A stretch of 7,033 nt of DNA from an uncultured Bacteroidota bacterium (GTDB taxonomy: Bacteria; Bacteroidota; Bacteroidia; Chitinophagales; Chitinophagaceae): the NCBI GenBank assembly GCA_903913355.1, contig CAIWKU010000012.1, positions 1 through 7,033 on the forward strand, read 5' to 3'. Each line of letters opens with the position of its first letter. Position 1 is the stretch's first letter. The notes under the pieces were generated by a model that worked only from the letters and a program-made list of their open reading frames with translations, ran no database searches and was not told the origin of the DNA. Positions 1 through 6,404 of this stretch are shown piece after piece. The position numbers and the translations under genes are program-made.

Positions 1-176
1 ACCCATATTTTACCCTGTTGCCCCTTACCGGCTGTTTGAGAACTTGCGAAAAAGCAGGTTCCGTGTGCAGCCATATTAGCCTGAATCATGTCCATGGCAT
101 AGATGTTGGTGCTTCCAACCTCGGTTAATTCAATGAATGGTGTACCAATGGTACTTTTAGCTGTAAAGGGTGACAA
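1..176 (-). CDS. birA: Biotin--[acetyl-CoA-carboxylase] ligase, N-terminal part (runs off left edge)
   Basis: This is the first 58 codons of a biotin protein ligase, which activates biotin as biotinyl-AMP and attaches it to a lysine of carboxylase carrier proteins in the cytoplasm. Reading the minus strand gives TPFIELTEVGSTN at residues 12-24 and SSQTAGKGQQGKIW at 45-58; these match the family's substrate-entry ST-N motif and the biotin/adenylate-binding loop (GRGRRG in E. coli, here GKGQQG). No N-terminal helix-turn-helix precedes the catalytic domain, so this is the non-repressor (group I) form. The frame is open back to a TGA at about 225-223 but holds no ATG before residue 28, which lies inside the conserved domain; a TTG at 176-174 gives a start about nine residues before the conserved IGTPFIEL, as is usual for relatives. 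The gene is divergent from rsfS. Family assignment is firm; the start codon is inferred. Confidence 0.88.
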   Translation of the reverse strand, partial: MSPFTAKSTIGTPFIELTEVGSTNIYAMDMIQANMAAHGTCFFASSQTAGKGQQGKIW

Positions 177-198
177 AGAATTACTATTTTTGACAAAG
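171..198. repeat. Direct repeat TGACAAAG, two copies 20 bp apart
   Basis: TGACAAAG occurs at 171-178 and again at 191-198, about two helical turns apart. One copy overlaps the proposed birA start codon and the other overlaps both candidate -7 elements. This spacing would suit a regulator binding one face of the DNA, but the repeat is only 8 bp and could be chance. No function is known. Confidence 0.4.
185..192 (+). promoter_or_regulatory. Candidate -7 element for the rsfS-ftsH operon
   Basis: TATTTTTG fits the Bacteroidota -7 consensus TAnnTTTG and points toward rsfS, implying a leader of roughly 105 nt. It faces the oppositely directed birA element at 194-201, with a single base between them, so polymerases bound at the two sites would collide or exclude each other. 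No convincing -33 TTTG lies upstream (GCTG at 160-163 is the nearest candidate). T-rich DNA gives such matches by chance, hence the low confidence. Confidence 0.33.
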
Positions 199-201
199 TT
201 A
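194..201 (-). promoter_or_regulatory. Candidate -7 element for birA
   Basis: The minus strand reads TAACTTTG here, a perfect match to the Bacteroidota sigma-ABfr -7 consensus TAnnTTTG. Transcription starting a few bases downstream would give a leader of only about 10-15 nt before the proposed TTG start of birA at 176. A -33 TTTG is poorly represented: TTCTG at 227-223, with a 21-base spacer, is the nearest candidate. The motif match and its position are seen in the sequence; its activity is inferred. Confidence 0.5.
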
Positions 202-303
202 ATAAAGCGGGCTCCGGTGGTTCAGAATTAATCTTTAAAAAATAAGGACAAATTCGGAGTCCTGATACAATAAATCATTACTCATTTAAAATTTCATCGA
301 TTA

Positions 304-708
304 TTGGAACCTCTTTCTCTTTTAAAAACCCGCGAAAAAAGTACGATCACGAGGCTTACACGTAATTCAAAGATCTTCAAATCGATCATTAAAGCTATAC
401 AGGATAAGAAAGGCGAACATATTGTTAGTCTGGATCTGCGCAAGATACCGGAAGCCTCTGCCGATTTTTTTATCGTTTGTCAGGCTTCCAGTACCACACA
501 GGTAAGGGCTATTTGTGATGCTATTGAAGACCAGGTTCGGATGGATTGTAATGAAGCTCCTTATAAACATGAGGGGCGACAGGCATTACAATGGGTTTTG
601 ATTGATTATGTGAGTGTGGTAGTGCATGTAATGCATCCCGATGCAAGAAAATTTTATAAACTCGAAGAAATGTGGAGTGATGCAGGCTCGCAATTGCACG
701 ACATGTAA
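304..708 (+). CDS. rsfS: Ribosomal silencing factor RsfS (Iojap/DUF143 family)
   Basis: RsfS binds ribosomal protein L14 (uL14) on the large subunit and blocks joining with the small subunit, lowering translation when nutrients are scarce. The protein is 134 aa, and the Iojap domain fills roughly residues 25-128. Diagnostic blocks are ASADFFIVCQASSTTQVRAI at 51-70, YKHEG at 87-91, then WVLIDY at 97-102, VVVHVM at 105-110, and FYKLEEMW at 117-124. The start is TTG at 304: the frame is open back to a TAA at 271-273 without any ATG or GTG, and the first internal methionine (residue 80) is deep inside the domain. The N-terminal stretch of about 24 basic residues before the domain agrees with relatives as I remember them. 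There is no clear Shine-Dalgarno. ftsH follows after 71 bp without an evident promoter or terminator, so the two are probably co-transcribed. The family call is very secure, the start fairly so. Confidence 0.93.
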   Translation: MEPLSLLKTREKSTITRLTRNSKIFKSIIKAIQDKKGEHIVSLDLRKIPEASADFFIVCQASSTTQVRAICDAIEDQVRMDCNEAPYKHEGRQALQWVLIDYVSVVVHVMHPDARKFYKLEEMWSDAGSQLHDM

Positions 709-779
709 ACAATTTAAAATATAAGGTCCGGTTAATCGTTATTATTAGAAACCCCAATTTATTATAGAGGTATTAGTAT

Positions 780-2828
780 ATGTCACAGGAAAATAAAAAC
801 ATAAAGTTAAGTGGTCAGGATAAAGGTGACGGTTCACGCAAAGGGCCTAAGTTCAATATCTATTGGATCTACGCAATCATACTGGTTGTGTTACTCGGAA
901 CACAGTTCATGAAACTTTCCCCCGATCTGATCAAAATCACTGAGCAGGAATTTACCCAGAATATGCTGGCAAAAGGCGATGTTGAAAAACTAGACCTGGT
1001 TAAAGTCAAAGAAAAAGTGAGGGTTTATATCAAGCCTGAAGAGCTTTCAAAAGATATCTATGTAAATAAGTATAAAATTACCCTGCCCAAGGACAAAGCA
1101 AAAGGAGTTCCTCTTTTCGAGTTCCAGGTAACGGATTTCAAAAGCTTTAAGGATGATATCAAACAGGTATATGAAACGTATAAAATACCTGAAGTGCCTG
1201 AGTCTGTTGTAGAAGAAGCAGAATGGTTTGGTCCGGTGATGAATGCCGTATTATCCATTTTATTGATTGTGGGAATCTGGGTATTACTCATGCGTAAAAT
1301 GGGTGGTCAGGGCGGCGCCGGCGGTCCGGGCGGTATTTTCAGTATTGGTAAATCAAAAGCTACTTTATTTGATAAAGGGGCCAAAGTAAATATCACATTC
1401 GCAGACGTTGCCGGATTGGATGAGGCAAAAGTGGAAGTGATGGAGATTGTAGATTTTTTAAAGAATCCCAAAAAATATACAGCACTGGGTGGTAAAATTC
1501 CAAAAGGGGCTTTATTAATTGGTCCTCCCGGTACCGGTAAAACCCTGTTGGCAAAAGCCATGGCGGGTGAAGCCCAGGTTCCTTTCTTTAGTTTGAGTGG
1601 GAGTGATTTTGTAGAGATGTTTGTAGGCGTTGGGGCAAGTCGTGTTCGTGATTTGTTTAAACAGGCCCGCGAAAAAGCACCTTGTATCATTTTTATTGAT
1701 GAGATTGATGCAATTGGTCGCGCGCGTGGCCGTAATGCCATCATGAGTAATGATGAAAGAGAAAATACTTTAAACCAGTTGCTGGTTGAAATGGACGGAT
1801 TTGGCGGAGATACCGGTATCATCATTCTCGCAGCCACCAATAGACCCGATGTTTTGGATACAGCTTTGCTGAGACCGGGAAGATTCGACAGACAGATCTC
1901 TATTGATAAACCCGATGTAAAAGGAAGGGAAACCATTTTTAAAGTTCACCTGATTCCTATTAAAATTTCCGAAAACCTGGATCTGCATAAACTGGCCGAA
2001 CAAACACCAGGTTTTGCGGGAGCAGATATTGCCAATGTATGCAATGAAGCCGCCCTGATAGCAGCTAGAAAAGGAAAAGAATCGGTAGAAATGATCGATT
2101 TTCAGGATGCGATTGACAGGGTAATTGGCGGGTTGGAAAAAAAGAACAAGATCATTGCCCCTCATGAAAAATCAATTATTGCATATCATGAAGCAGGCCA
2201 TGCAGTTTGTGGTTGGTTCCTGGAGCATGCGTATCCTTTATTAAAAGTAACCATCGTTCCCCGTGGAACAGCAGCCCTGGGATATGCACAATACACACCT
2301 ACTGAACAGTATTTATACAATACCGACCAGTTAATGGACCAGATCTGTATGACATTGGGCGGAAGAGCGGCAGAACAGATTTTCTTCGGAAAAATATCAA
2401 CCGGAGCAGCCAACGATCTGCAACAGATCACCAAGATCGCCTATAGCATGGTTACGGCCTATGGTATGAACGATAAAGTAGGGAACGTAAGTTTCTATGA
2501 TCCTACCCAGGAAAATACCTTTACCAAACCATTTAGCGAAGAAACCGGTAAGATCATAGATGAAGAAGTGCGTGGTATAATTGATGAGGCTTACCAGAAA
2601 ACAATTGCATTACTTACCGAGAAAAAAAGCCAGGTAGAAATATTGGCTAAAGAACTATTAGATAAAGAAGTATTGCATAAAAGCGATGTGGAAATACTGA
2701 TAGGCAAACGCCCGTTTGAGGAAAAGAAACTGGTTGAAATTGAACCGGAACAAAGCAATGGACATGTTGTAGGCGAAGAAACCCGAGATGCCGGTGCACC
2801 CAACGACGAAAAACTCATTATAGGATAA
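780..2828 (+). CDS. ftsH: ATP-dependent zinc metalloprotease FtsH
   Basis: FtsH is the hexameric inner-membrane AAA+ protease that extracts and degrades misassembled membrane proteins and some short-lived regulators. The full 682-aa architecture is intact. It has a short basic cytoplasmic tail, TM1 at about 27-44, a periplasmic domain at about 45-148, TM2 at about 151-171, and a Gly-rich linker at 175-185. The AAA module follows with Walker A GPPGTGKT (248-255), pore loop MFVGVG (280-285), Walker B IIFIDE (303-308), and a second region of homology ending in arginine fingers R365 and R368. The M41 protease has HEAGH at 470-474 (ligands H470 and H474, catalytic E471) and the third zinc ligand D546 in GAANDL. 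The acidic C-terminal tail (about 650-682) is unassigned. The ATG at 780 is preceded by a weak purine run, AGAGG, about 9 nt upstream. The stop overlaps the next ATG as TAATG, implying translational coupling to the LUD gene. Confidence 0.98.
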   Translation: MSQENKNIKLSGQDKGDGSRKGPKFNIYWIYAIILVVLLGTQFMKLSPDLIKITEQEFTQNMLAKGDVEKLDLVKVKEKVRVYIKPEELSKDIYVNKYKITLPKDKAKGVPLFEFQVTDFKSFKDDIKQVYETYKIPEVPESVVEEAEWFGPVMNAVLSILLIVGIWVLLMRKMGGQGGAGGPGGIFSIGKSKATLFDKGAKVNITFADVAGLDEAKVEVMEIVDFLKNPKKYTALGGKIPKGALLIGPPGTGKTLLAKAMAGEAQVPFFSLSGSDFVEMFVGVGASRVRDLFKQAREKAPCIIFIDEIDAIGRARGRNAIMSNDERENTLNQLLVEMDGFGGDTGIIILAATNRPDVLDTALLRPGRFDRQISIDKPDVKGRETIFKVHLIPIKISENLDLHKLAEQTPGFAGADIANVCNEAALIAARKGKESVEMIDFQDAIDRVIGGLEKKNKIIAPHEKSIIAYHEAGHAVCGWFLEHAYPLLKVTIVPRGTAALGYAQYTPTEQYLYNTDQLMDQICMTLGGRAAEQIFFGKISTGAANDLQQITKIAYSMVTAYGMNDKVGNVSFYDPTQENTFTKPFSEETGKIIDEEVRGIIDEAYQKTIALLTEKKSQVEILAKELLDKEVLHKSDVEILIGKRPFEEKKLVEIEPEQSNGHVVGEETRDAGAPNDEKLIIG

Positions 2829-3466
2829 TGGCAACCACAGCAAGAGAAAATATTTTAAAAAAGATAAAGCAGGCACTGGCAAAACCAGTGCCTGTTCCCT
2901 TTCCTGCCAGTGAGAACAACGAATCGGTATTCGAACCTTCTCAAAAAGAGCTGGAAATTGAATTTGCTGAAAAATTCAGCCATTTACAGGGGCGTTTTTC
3001 ATTTTGTTTAGATCATACGGAACTGGTGGCCCAACTGCGAATACTGATTTCGCAAAGAAAATGGACCAAGATCTATTGCAGGGAAAACGAACTTGCTAAT
3101 AGTTTGGGTGAAGCTGGTTTTGAAAGCGAATATGTTACAGATCTGGCATCCTGCGACGCATCTATCACAGGATGTGAGCATTTAATTGCCCGAACAGGAA
3201 GTATTGTGATGAGTAGCGCACAGAAAAGCGGTAGAACGGTTAGCGTGTATGCCCCGGTGCATATTTGTATTGCGTATACAGATCAACTGGTATATGATAT
3301 AGCCAACAGTCTTGAACAATTGCGAATGAATTATGGGCAGCAATTTCCTTCTTTGGTAACTTTGGCAACAGGGCCCAGCCGAACTGCAGATATTGAAAAA
3401 ACACTGGTAGTTGGGGTTCATGGACCAAAAGAAGTATTTTGTTTTTTGGTTGACAGACAACCTTAA
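2828..3466 (+). CDS. LUD-domain protein, LutC/YkgG-like
   Basis: This 212-aa protein belongs to the LUD family, which includes LutC of the LutABC L-lactate-to-pyruvate oxidation complex. Family-typical blocks in the second half are GCEHLIARTGSIVMSS at 115-130, SGRTVSVYAPVHI at 134-146, QLVYDI at 153-158, TGPSRTADIEKTLVVGVHGPKE at 181-202 (TGPSRTADIE being the most diagnostic), and a hydrophobic C-terminal strand. The first 50 residues are a variable, Pro-containing leader. No lutA or lutB (the Fe-S cluster subunits) lies beside it, and no lactate permease is seen, so a lactate role is unproven. A lone lutC-like gene right after ftsH is, as I recall, a common arrangement in Bacteroidota. The ATG overlaps the ftsH stop by one base, so expression probably depends on ftsH translation. 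A strong hairpin lies inside codons 14-23. Family secure, biochemical role unknown. Confidence 0.86.
   Translation: MATTARENILKKIKQALAKPVPVPFPASENNESVFEPSQKELEIEFAEKFSHLQGRFSFCLDHTELVAQLRILISQRKWTKIYCRENELANSLGEAGFESEYVTDLASCDASITGCEHLIARTGSIVMSSAQKSGRTVSVYAPVHICIAYTDQLVYDIANSLEQLRMNYGQQFPSLVTLATGPSRTADIEKTLVVGVHGPKEVFCFLVDRQP
2868..2896 (+). other. Perfect inverted repeat (hairpin) near the 5' end of the LUD gene
   Basis: CAGGCACTGG at 2870-2879 and CCAGTGCCTG at 2885-2894 are exact reverse complements separated by a 5-base loop, CAAAA. A G-U and an A-U pair can extend the stem to 12 pairs (2868-2896). It lies about 40-70 nt after the ATG and codes for part of the Ala/Lys/Pro/Val stretch. 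On the plus strand the stem is followed by TTCCCTTTCC, too poor in T for a classic terminator; on the minus strand it is followed by GCTTTATCTTTTTT, which resembles one although no minus-strand gene is present. Possible roles are attenuation or mRNA processing between ftsH and the downstream genes. Confidence 0.6.
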
Positions 3467-3474
3467 TCTAAGCT

Positions 3475-3906
3475 ATGATCAACGAAACCAATGGTCAATT
3501 GTTTGTGTATGGAACACTGAGGAGTGGTTTTCAGAGTCCGGCGTATAGCTATATCAGTCGGTATTTTACATTAATAGGAGAAGCTAAGGTAAAGGGTCGT
3601 TTATATGATTTGGGCGACTATCCTGCGGCAGTACCTGTAGAAGAAGATTATTTTATTATTGGAGAATTATACAAAATCAATCATCCTGATGAATTGCCCT
3701 GGGCTATGGCCCAGTTGGATGATTATGAAGGCCTCAATATTGAACCCGGTGAAACTGCTTTATATCAACGACTGGTTACCACGGTATATTATGCAGATCA
3801 GGTAACCCTGGCATGGGCCTATTGGTTTACTGGCGATGTTTCTCAAAAACCCGTAATTGACAGCGGCGATCTATTACAATATATACAGCAGAAAAATAAA
3901 CCCTGA
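3475..3906 (+). CDS. Gamma-glutamylcyclotransferase-fold protein (AIG2/GGCT-like)
   Basis: The protein is 143 aa, the usual size for single-domain members of the GGCT/AIG2-like family, which release 5-oxoproline from gamma-glutamyl amines or amino acids. The signature FVYGTLRSG spans residues 10-18, forming the substrate-binding loop near the N-terminus. GRLYDLGDYPAAVP at 41-54 is the second conserved block, and LDDYEG at 81-86 carries the expected catalytic acid, E85. There is no signal peptide or membrane segment, so it should be cytoplasmic. The true substrate is not readable from sequence: many Bacteroidota lack glutathione, and several members of this fold act on other gamma-glutamyl compounds or have no known activity. 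The ATG lies 8 bp after the LUD stop with no Shine-Dalgarno, and the TGA overlaps the lpxH ATG (TGATG), so it is likely co-translated with lpxH. Confidence 0.87.
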   Translation: MINETNGQLFVYGTLRSGFQSPAYSYISRYFTLIGEAKVKGRLYDLGDYPAAVPVEEDYFIIGELYKINHPDELPWAMAQLDDYEGLNIEPGETALYQRLVTTVYYADQVTLAWAYWFTGDVSQKPVIDSGDLLQYIQQKNKP

Positions 3907-4673
3907 TGACGATTGCTCCCGACAAAAAAATATATTTTCTAACAGATTTTCATTTGGGTGCACCGGATCATGCAAACAGCCTGTTGCGAGAGAAAAAAAT
4001 TGTTTCTTTTCTGGAATCCATCCGAAAAGATGCCGCTCAGATTTTTATACTCGGTGATATATTTGATTTTTGGTATGAGTATGCAACGGCAGTTCCGAAA
4101 GGATTTGTTCGATTATTGGGTAAACTGGCCGAGCTGAGTGATAGTGGTATACAGATACATGTATTTGTGGGCAATCATGATATGTGGATGAGTGGTTATT
4201 TTGAAAAAGAATTAAATATCCCCGTCTATCACCATCCCAAAGTTTTTGAGTGGAATGAAAAGCGATTTTTTATCGGACATGGAGATGGACTTGGGCCCGG
4301 TGACCATGGATATAAATTTTTGAAGAAAATTTTCCGTAACCCGGTTTGTAAATGGTTATTCGGAATATTACATCCTGATTGGGGTATCGGATTGGCCAAT
4401 TATTTTAGCCGTAAGAGCAGGGAGAAAACGGGAGATAGTGATGAGCATTTTCTGGGTGAAGACAAAGAATGGCTGATAATTTATTGTAAAGAATTGTTGA
4501 CAACCACGCATTACGATTATTTTCTTTTTGGTCATCGACATTACCCTATCGATTTTCCGCTAAGCGCTACCAGTCGCTATATTAATGTGGGCGATTGGAT
4601 CCGGAATTTCTCCTATGCTGTTTTTGACGGAACAGAAATGTACTTACTAAAATGGGAAGTGGAATCGAAATAA
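3906..4673 (+). CDS. lpxH: UDP-2,3-diacylglucosamine diphosphatase LpxH
   Basis: LpxH cleaves UDP-2,3-diacylglucosamine to lipid X (2,3-diacylglucosamine-1-phosphate) and UMP at the inner face of the cytoplasmic membrane, the fourth step of lipid A synthesis. The 255-aa protein keeps every calcineurin-like metallophosphatase motif: DFH at 14-16, GDIFDFW at 50-56, GNHD at 89-92, GHGDG at 124-128, and GHRH at 209-212. The predicted metal ligands are D14, H16, D51, N90, H125, H210 and H212, which correspond to the E. coli LpxH set. The segment between about 130 and 185 (rich in F, W, L and K/R) matches the helical cap that grips the acyl chains and membrane. The ATG shares one base with the preceding stop codon. 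A related diphosphatase family member acting on another substrate is possible, but GDIFDFW and the cap favour LpxH. It marks the host as a Gram-negative making lipid A. Confidence 0.9.
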   Translation: MTIAPDKKIYFLTDFHLGAPDHANSLLREKKIVSFLESIRKDAAQIFILGDIFDFWYEYATAVPKGFVRLLGKLAELSDSGIQIHVFVGNHDMWMSGYFEKELNIPVYHHPKVFEWNEKRFFIGHGDGLGPGDHGYKFLKKIFRNPVCKWLFGILHPDWGIGLANYFSRKSREKTGDSDEHFLGEDKEWLIIYCKELLTTTHYDYFLFGHRHYPIDFPLSATSRYINVGDWIRNFSYAVFDGTEMYLLKWEVESK

Positions 4674-4693
4674 TTAGAATTCAAAAATGGTGG

Positions 4694-4726
4694 TTGACTG
4701 GAACGCCAAATGATGTATTAAATTTG
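4694..4726 (+). promoter_or_regulatory. Bacteroidota-type promoter for mscS
   Basis: TTG at 4694-4696 and TAAATTTG at 4719-4726 match the -33 (TTTG core) and -7 (TAnnTTTG) elements of Bacteroidota housekeeping promoters, separated by 22 bp, within the usual range. The -7 element ends only four bases before the mscS ATG, so the transcript would start at or next to the start codon. The lpxH-mscS gap is 57 bp and shows no terminator hairpin. The motifs are seen; promoter activity is inferred. Confidence 0.62.
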
Positions 4727-4730
4727 TGAG

Positions 4731-5822
4731 ATGTATCAGTTTTTGCAACAGGAAATCTTGGATAATACGCTGGAAAGCTACCTGATTGTATTAGGAACGA
4801 TTCTTTTGGTAATCGTGATCAAAAGATTGGTTTCAAAATACCTGGCCAAGATTTTATATAATATGGTAGGTAAGGCGGGTAAGAAAGTGGCGAGACAATC
4901 CTTTCTGGACCTGGTTTTACAACCGCTGGATACGTTTCTGGTAGTACAGATTTCCATCATTGCTTTGGATAGACTTAAGTTTCCGAAAGTACTGGATATC
5001 GCTATTTATCATCTCACCATCCGGCAACTAATCGATTCTCTTGCAGCGGGAACACTGATAGTGGTTTTCATCTGGCTATGTGTTCGTGTAATCGATTTTA
5101 TTGCCATGATATTGGAAGAAAAAGCCAATCTGACGAAAGACCAGGCAGATAACCAGCTGATCATTTTCTTTAAAGATTTTTTCAAAGTAATACTCGTGAT
5201 TATTGGGATATTACTGGTGCTGCGTTTTTCCTTCAATAAAAATATCGGTAACCTGCTTACCGGATTAAGCATTGTAGGTGCAGCCATTGCATTGGCTACC
5301 AGAGAGAGCATGGAAAACCTGATTGCCTCTTTTATCATATTTTTTGATAAACCGTTTATTACCGGCGACCAGGTAAAAGTAAATGGGTTTACAGGTACCA
5401 TTGAAAAGATAGGTCTTAGAAGTACAAGGATACGAACATTAGATAAGACCTATATCTCTGTTCCCAATAAACAAATGGTAGATACCATCATCGATAATAT
5501 CTCTTTAAGAACACAGCGCAAGGTAGAAATCAGATTAGAAATAGGTTTGGGAGCAAGTGCGAGTCAGTTAAAACAATTATCGCCAGCCATCAGAAATATT
5601 TTACAAAAACCTGAAATCGAAAAATCTTTTGTGTACCTGATGGATACAGGCAAGAGCGCACATATAGTGGCCGTAGATTATTTTACCACCATCAGCCAAA
5701 GTATTGAAACCTTTAATCTTTTCAGAGAAACGATTAACCTGGAGATTATTGAACTATTGGAATCCTTACAAATAGAGCTGGCTGCAGCCAGCACGGATAT
5801 TGTTGTAAAACAGAATAGTTAG
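4731..5822 (+). CDS. Small-conductance mechanosensitive channel family protein (MscS)
   Basis: MscS-family channels open when membrane tension rises and release solutes during hypo-osmotic shock. The 363-aa protein has hydrophobic segments at about 16-34, 66-80, 103-128 and 150-166, then the pore-lining helix and its extension, where glycines and alanines pack the pore (GLSIVGAAIALATRESMENL, 178-197). This leads into FFDKPFITGDQVKVNGFTGTIEKIGLRST at 204-232 and the beta-domain signature VPNKQMVDTIIDN at 244-256, all typical of the family. A cytoplasmic alpha/beta domain fills about 265-350. With at least one or two more membrane helices than E. coli MscS (286 aa), it belongs to the larger YnaI/YbdG-like class; the exact subgroup is not resolved. 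It has its own candidate promoter and possibly a leaderless start. It ends 10 bp from the convergent lipoprotein gene. Confidence 0.9.
   Translation: MYQFLQQEILDNTLESYLIVLGTILLVIVIKRLVSKYLAKILYNMVGKAGKKVARQSFLDLVLQPLDTFLVVQISIIALDRLKFPKVLDIAIYHLTIRQLIDSLAAGTLIVVFIWLCVRVIDFIAMILEEKANLTKDQADNQLIIFFKDFFKVILVIIGILLVLRFSFNKNIGNLLTGLSIVGAAIALATRESMENLIASFIIFFDKPFITGDQVKVNGFTGTIEKIGLRSTRIRTLDKTYISVPNKQMVDTIIDNISLRTQRKVEIRLEIGLGASASQLKQLSPAIRNILQKPEIEKSFVYLMDTGKSAHIVAVDYFTTISQSIETFNLFRETINLEIIELLESLQIELAAASTDIVVKQNS
5777..5792. repeat. 16-bp perfect palindrome at the 3' end of mscS
   Basis: GCTGGCTGCAGCCAGC reads the same on both strands and can fold as a 6-bp GC-rich stem with a TGCA loop. It sits 28 bp before the mscS stop codon and codes for LAAAS within the C-terminal tail. 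No T-run follows on either strand, so it is not a standard intrinsic terminator, but the convergent genes leave only 10 bp between them and any transcription end signal would have to lie within coding DNA. Confidence 0.4.
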
Positions 5823-5832
5823 AGAGTTTATG

Positions 5833-6360
5833 TTATAGTCTGGCAACGATCTCACCCAACTCTTTTTCAATATCCCCCGTTTTTCCATATTCCACCACCC
5901 GACCAAATTCTTTGCCTTTTTTTACAATGATAAAAGTAGGTGTATGGGTAACATTCCATTTTACTTGCAGGTTATGCAATGTTTTCTTTTGCCTGTCAAC
6001 GCCAATCAGTGTAACCAGATTGGCAGGAATTCCACTCTTGTCGATTAACCGATAAAATTTTGGCAAAAGATTTTCTGTATCATGACACCAGGTACCGCCA
6101 AATACAAGTATGCTGAACAGACCGCTTTTTTGCCGAAAGATGGCTGCCGCAGATTCATCCACCCGACCATATTGCATATTCTCTTTAAACCAGGCAAAAC
6201 TGGTATCGTTTTCAATAAGGGAACGGGATAGAATGCCTTTCAATACTTTTGTTTCCGAATCCTGTACCACTACATAATCAGGTGTGCCCATTTTTTTAGC
6301 TGACGAACAGGAAAACAAAACCATCAACAGGGAGGCAATCAACAAAAAGCGATTCATCAT
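5833..6360 (-). CDS. Thioredoxin-fold lipoprotein with a single active-site cysteine
   Basis: The 175-aa product starts with a lipoprotein signal: a short N-terminus with one Arg, hydrophobic residues 5-16, and lipobox LFSC with C18 as the acylated residue. A mature N-terminal region (about 20-70) of unknown role follows. The thioredoxin-like domain spans about 75-175, with strand FSILVFGGTWCHDTENLLPKF (82-102; active site WCHDT at 91-95), strand VTLIGVD (116-122), and cis-proline site HTPTF with P141. In place of CxxC the site is C92-H-D-T95, and C92 is the only cysteine besides the lipid anchor, so the protein cannot form the usual intramolecular disulfide. It may act as a monothiol reductase, a peroxide or metal-handling protein, or a structural chaperone; none is proven. 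The start could be either of two adjacent ATGs. It lies 44 bp downstream of the MerR gene on the same strand with no clear promoter between, so co-transcription is likely. Confidence 0.82.
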   Translation of the reverse strand: MMNRFLLIASLLMVLFSCSSAKKMGTPDYVVVQDSETKVLKGILSRSLIENDTSFAWFKENMQYGRVDESAAAIFRQKSGLFSILVFGGTWCHDTENLLPKFYRLIDKSGIPANLVTLIGVDRQKKTLHNLQVKWNVTHTPTFIIVKKGKEFGRVVEYGKTGDIEKELGEIVARL

Positions 6361-6404
6361 GATAATCTTAGTTTTGCAGGCAATGGTTAGAAAGAATACA
6401 GGTT

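Noticed and set aside
245..263. Inverted repeat AGGAC / GTCCT in the rsfS leader
   Set aside because: Only 5 bp per arm with a 9-base loop; too weak to call a riboswitch or operator, and no known leader RNA motif is recognised nearby.
1300..1336. GC-rich patch in ftsH as a sign of foreign DNA or a regulatory element
   Set aside because: It codes for the Gly-rich linker after TM2 that is usual in Bacteroidota FtsH; glycine codons explain the GC.
1307..1936. A 209-codon open frame on the minus strand within ftsH
   Set aside because: It lies opposite the conserved AAA domain, its product is Ser/Pro/Leu-rich with no recognisable motif, and ftsH is intact on the other strand. It is a reading-frame shadow.
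2828..3466. A lactate-utilisation operon
   Set aside because: Only the LutC-like subunit is present; the flanking genes are ftsH and a cyclotransferase-fold gene, with no Fe-S subunits or permease.
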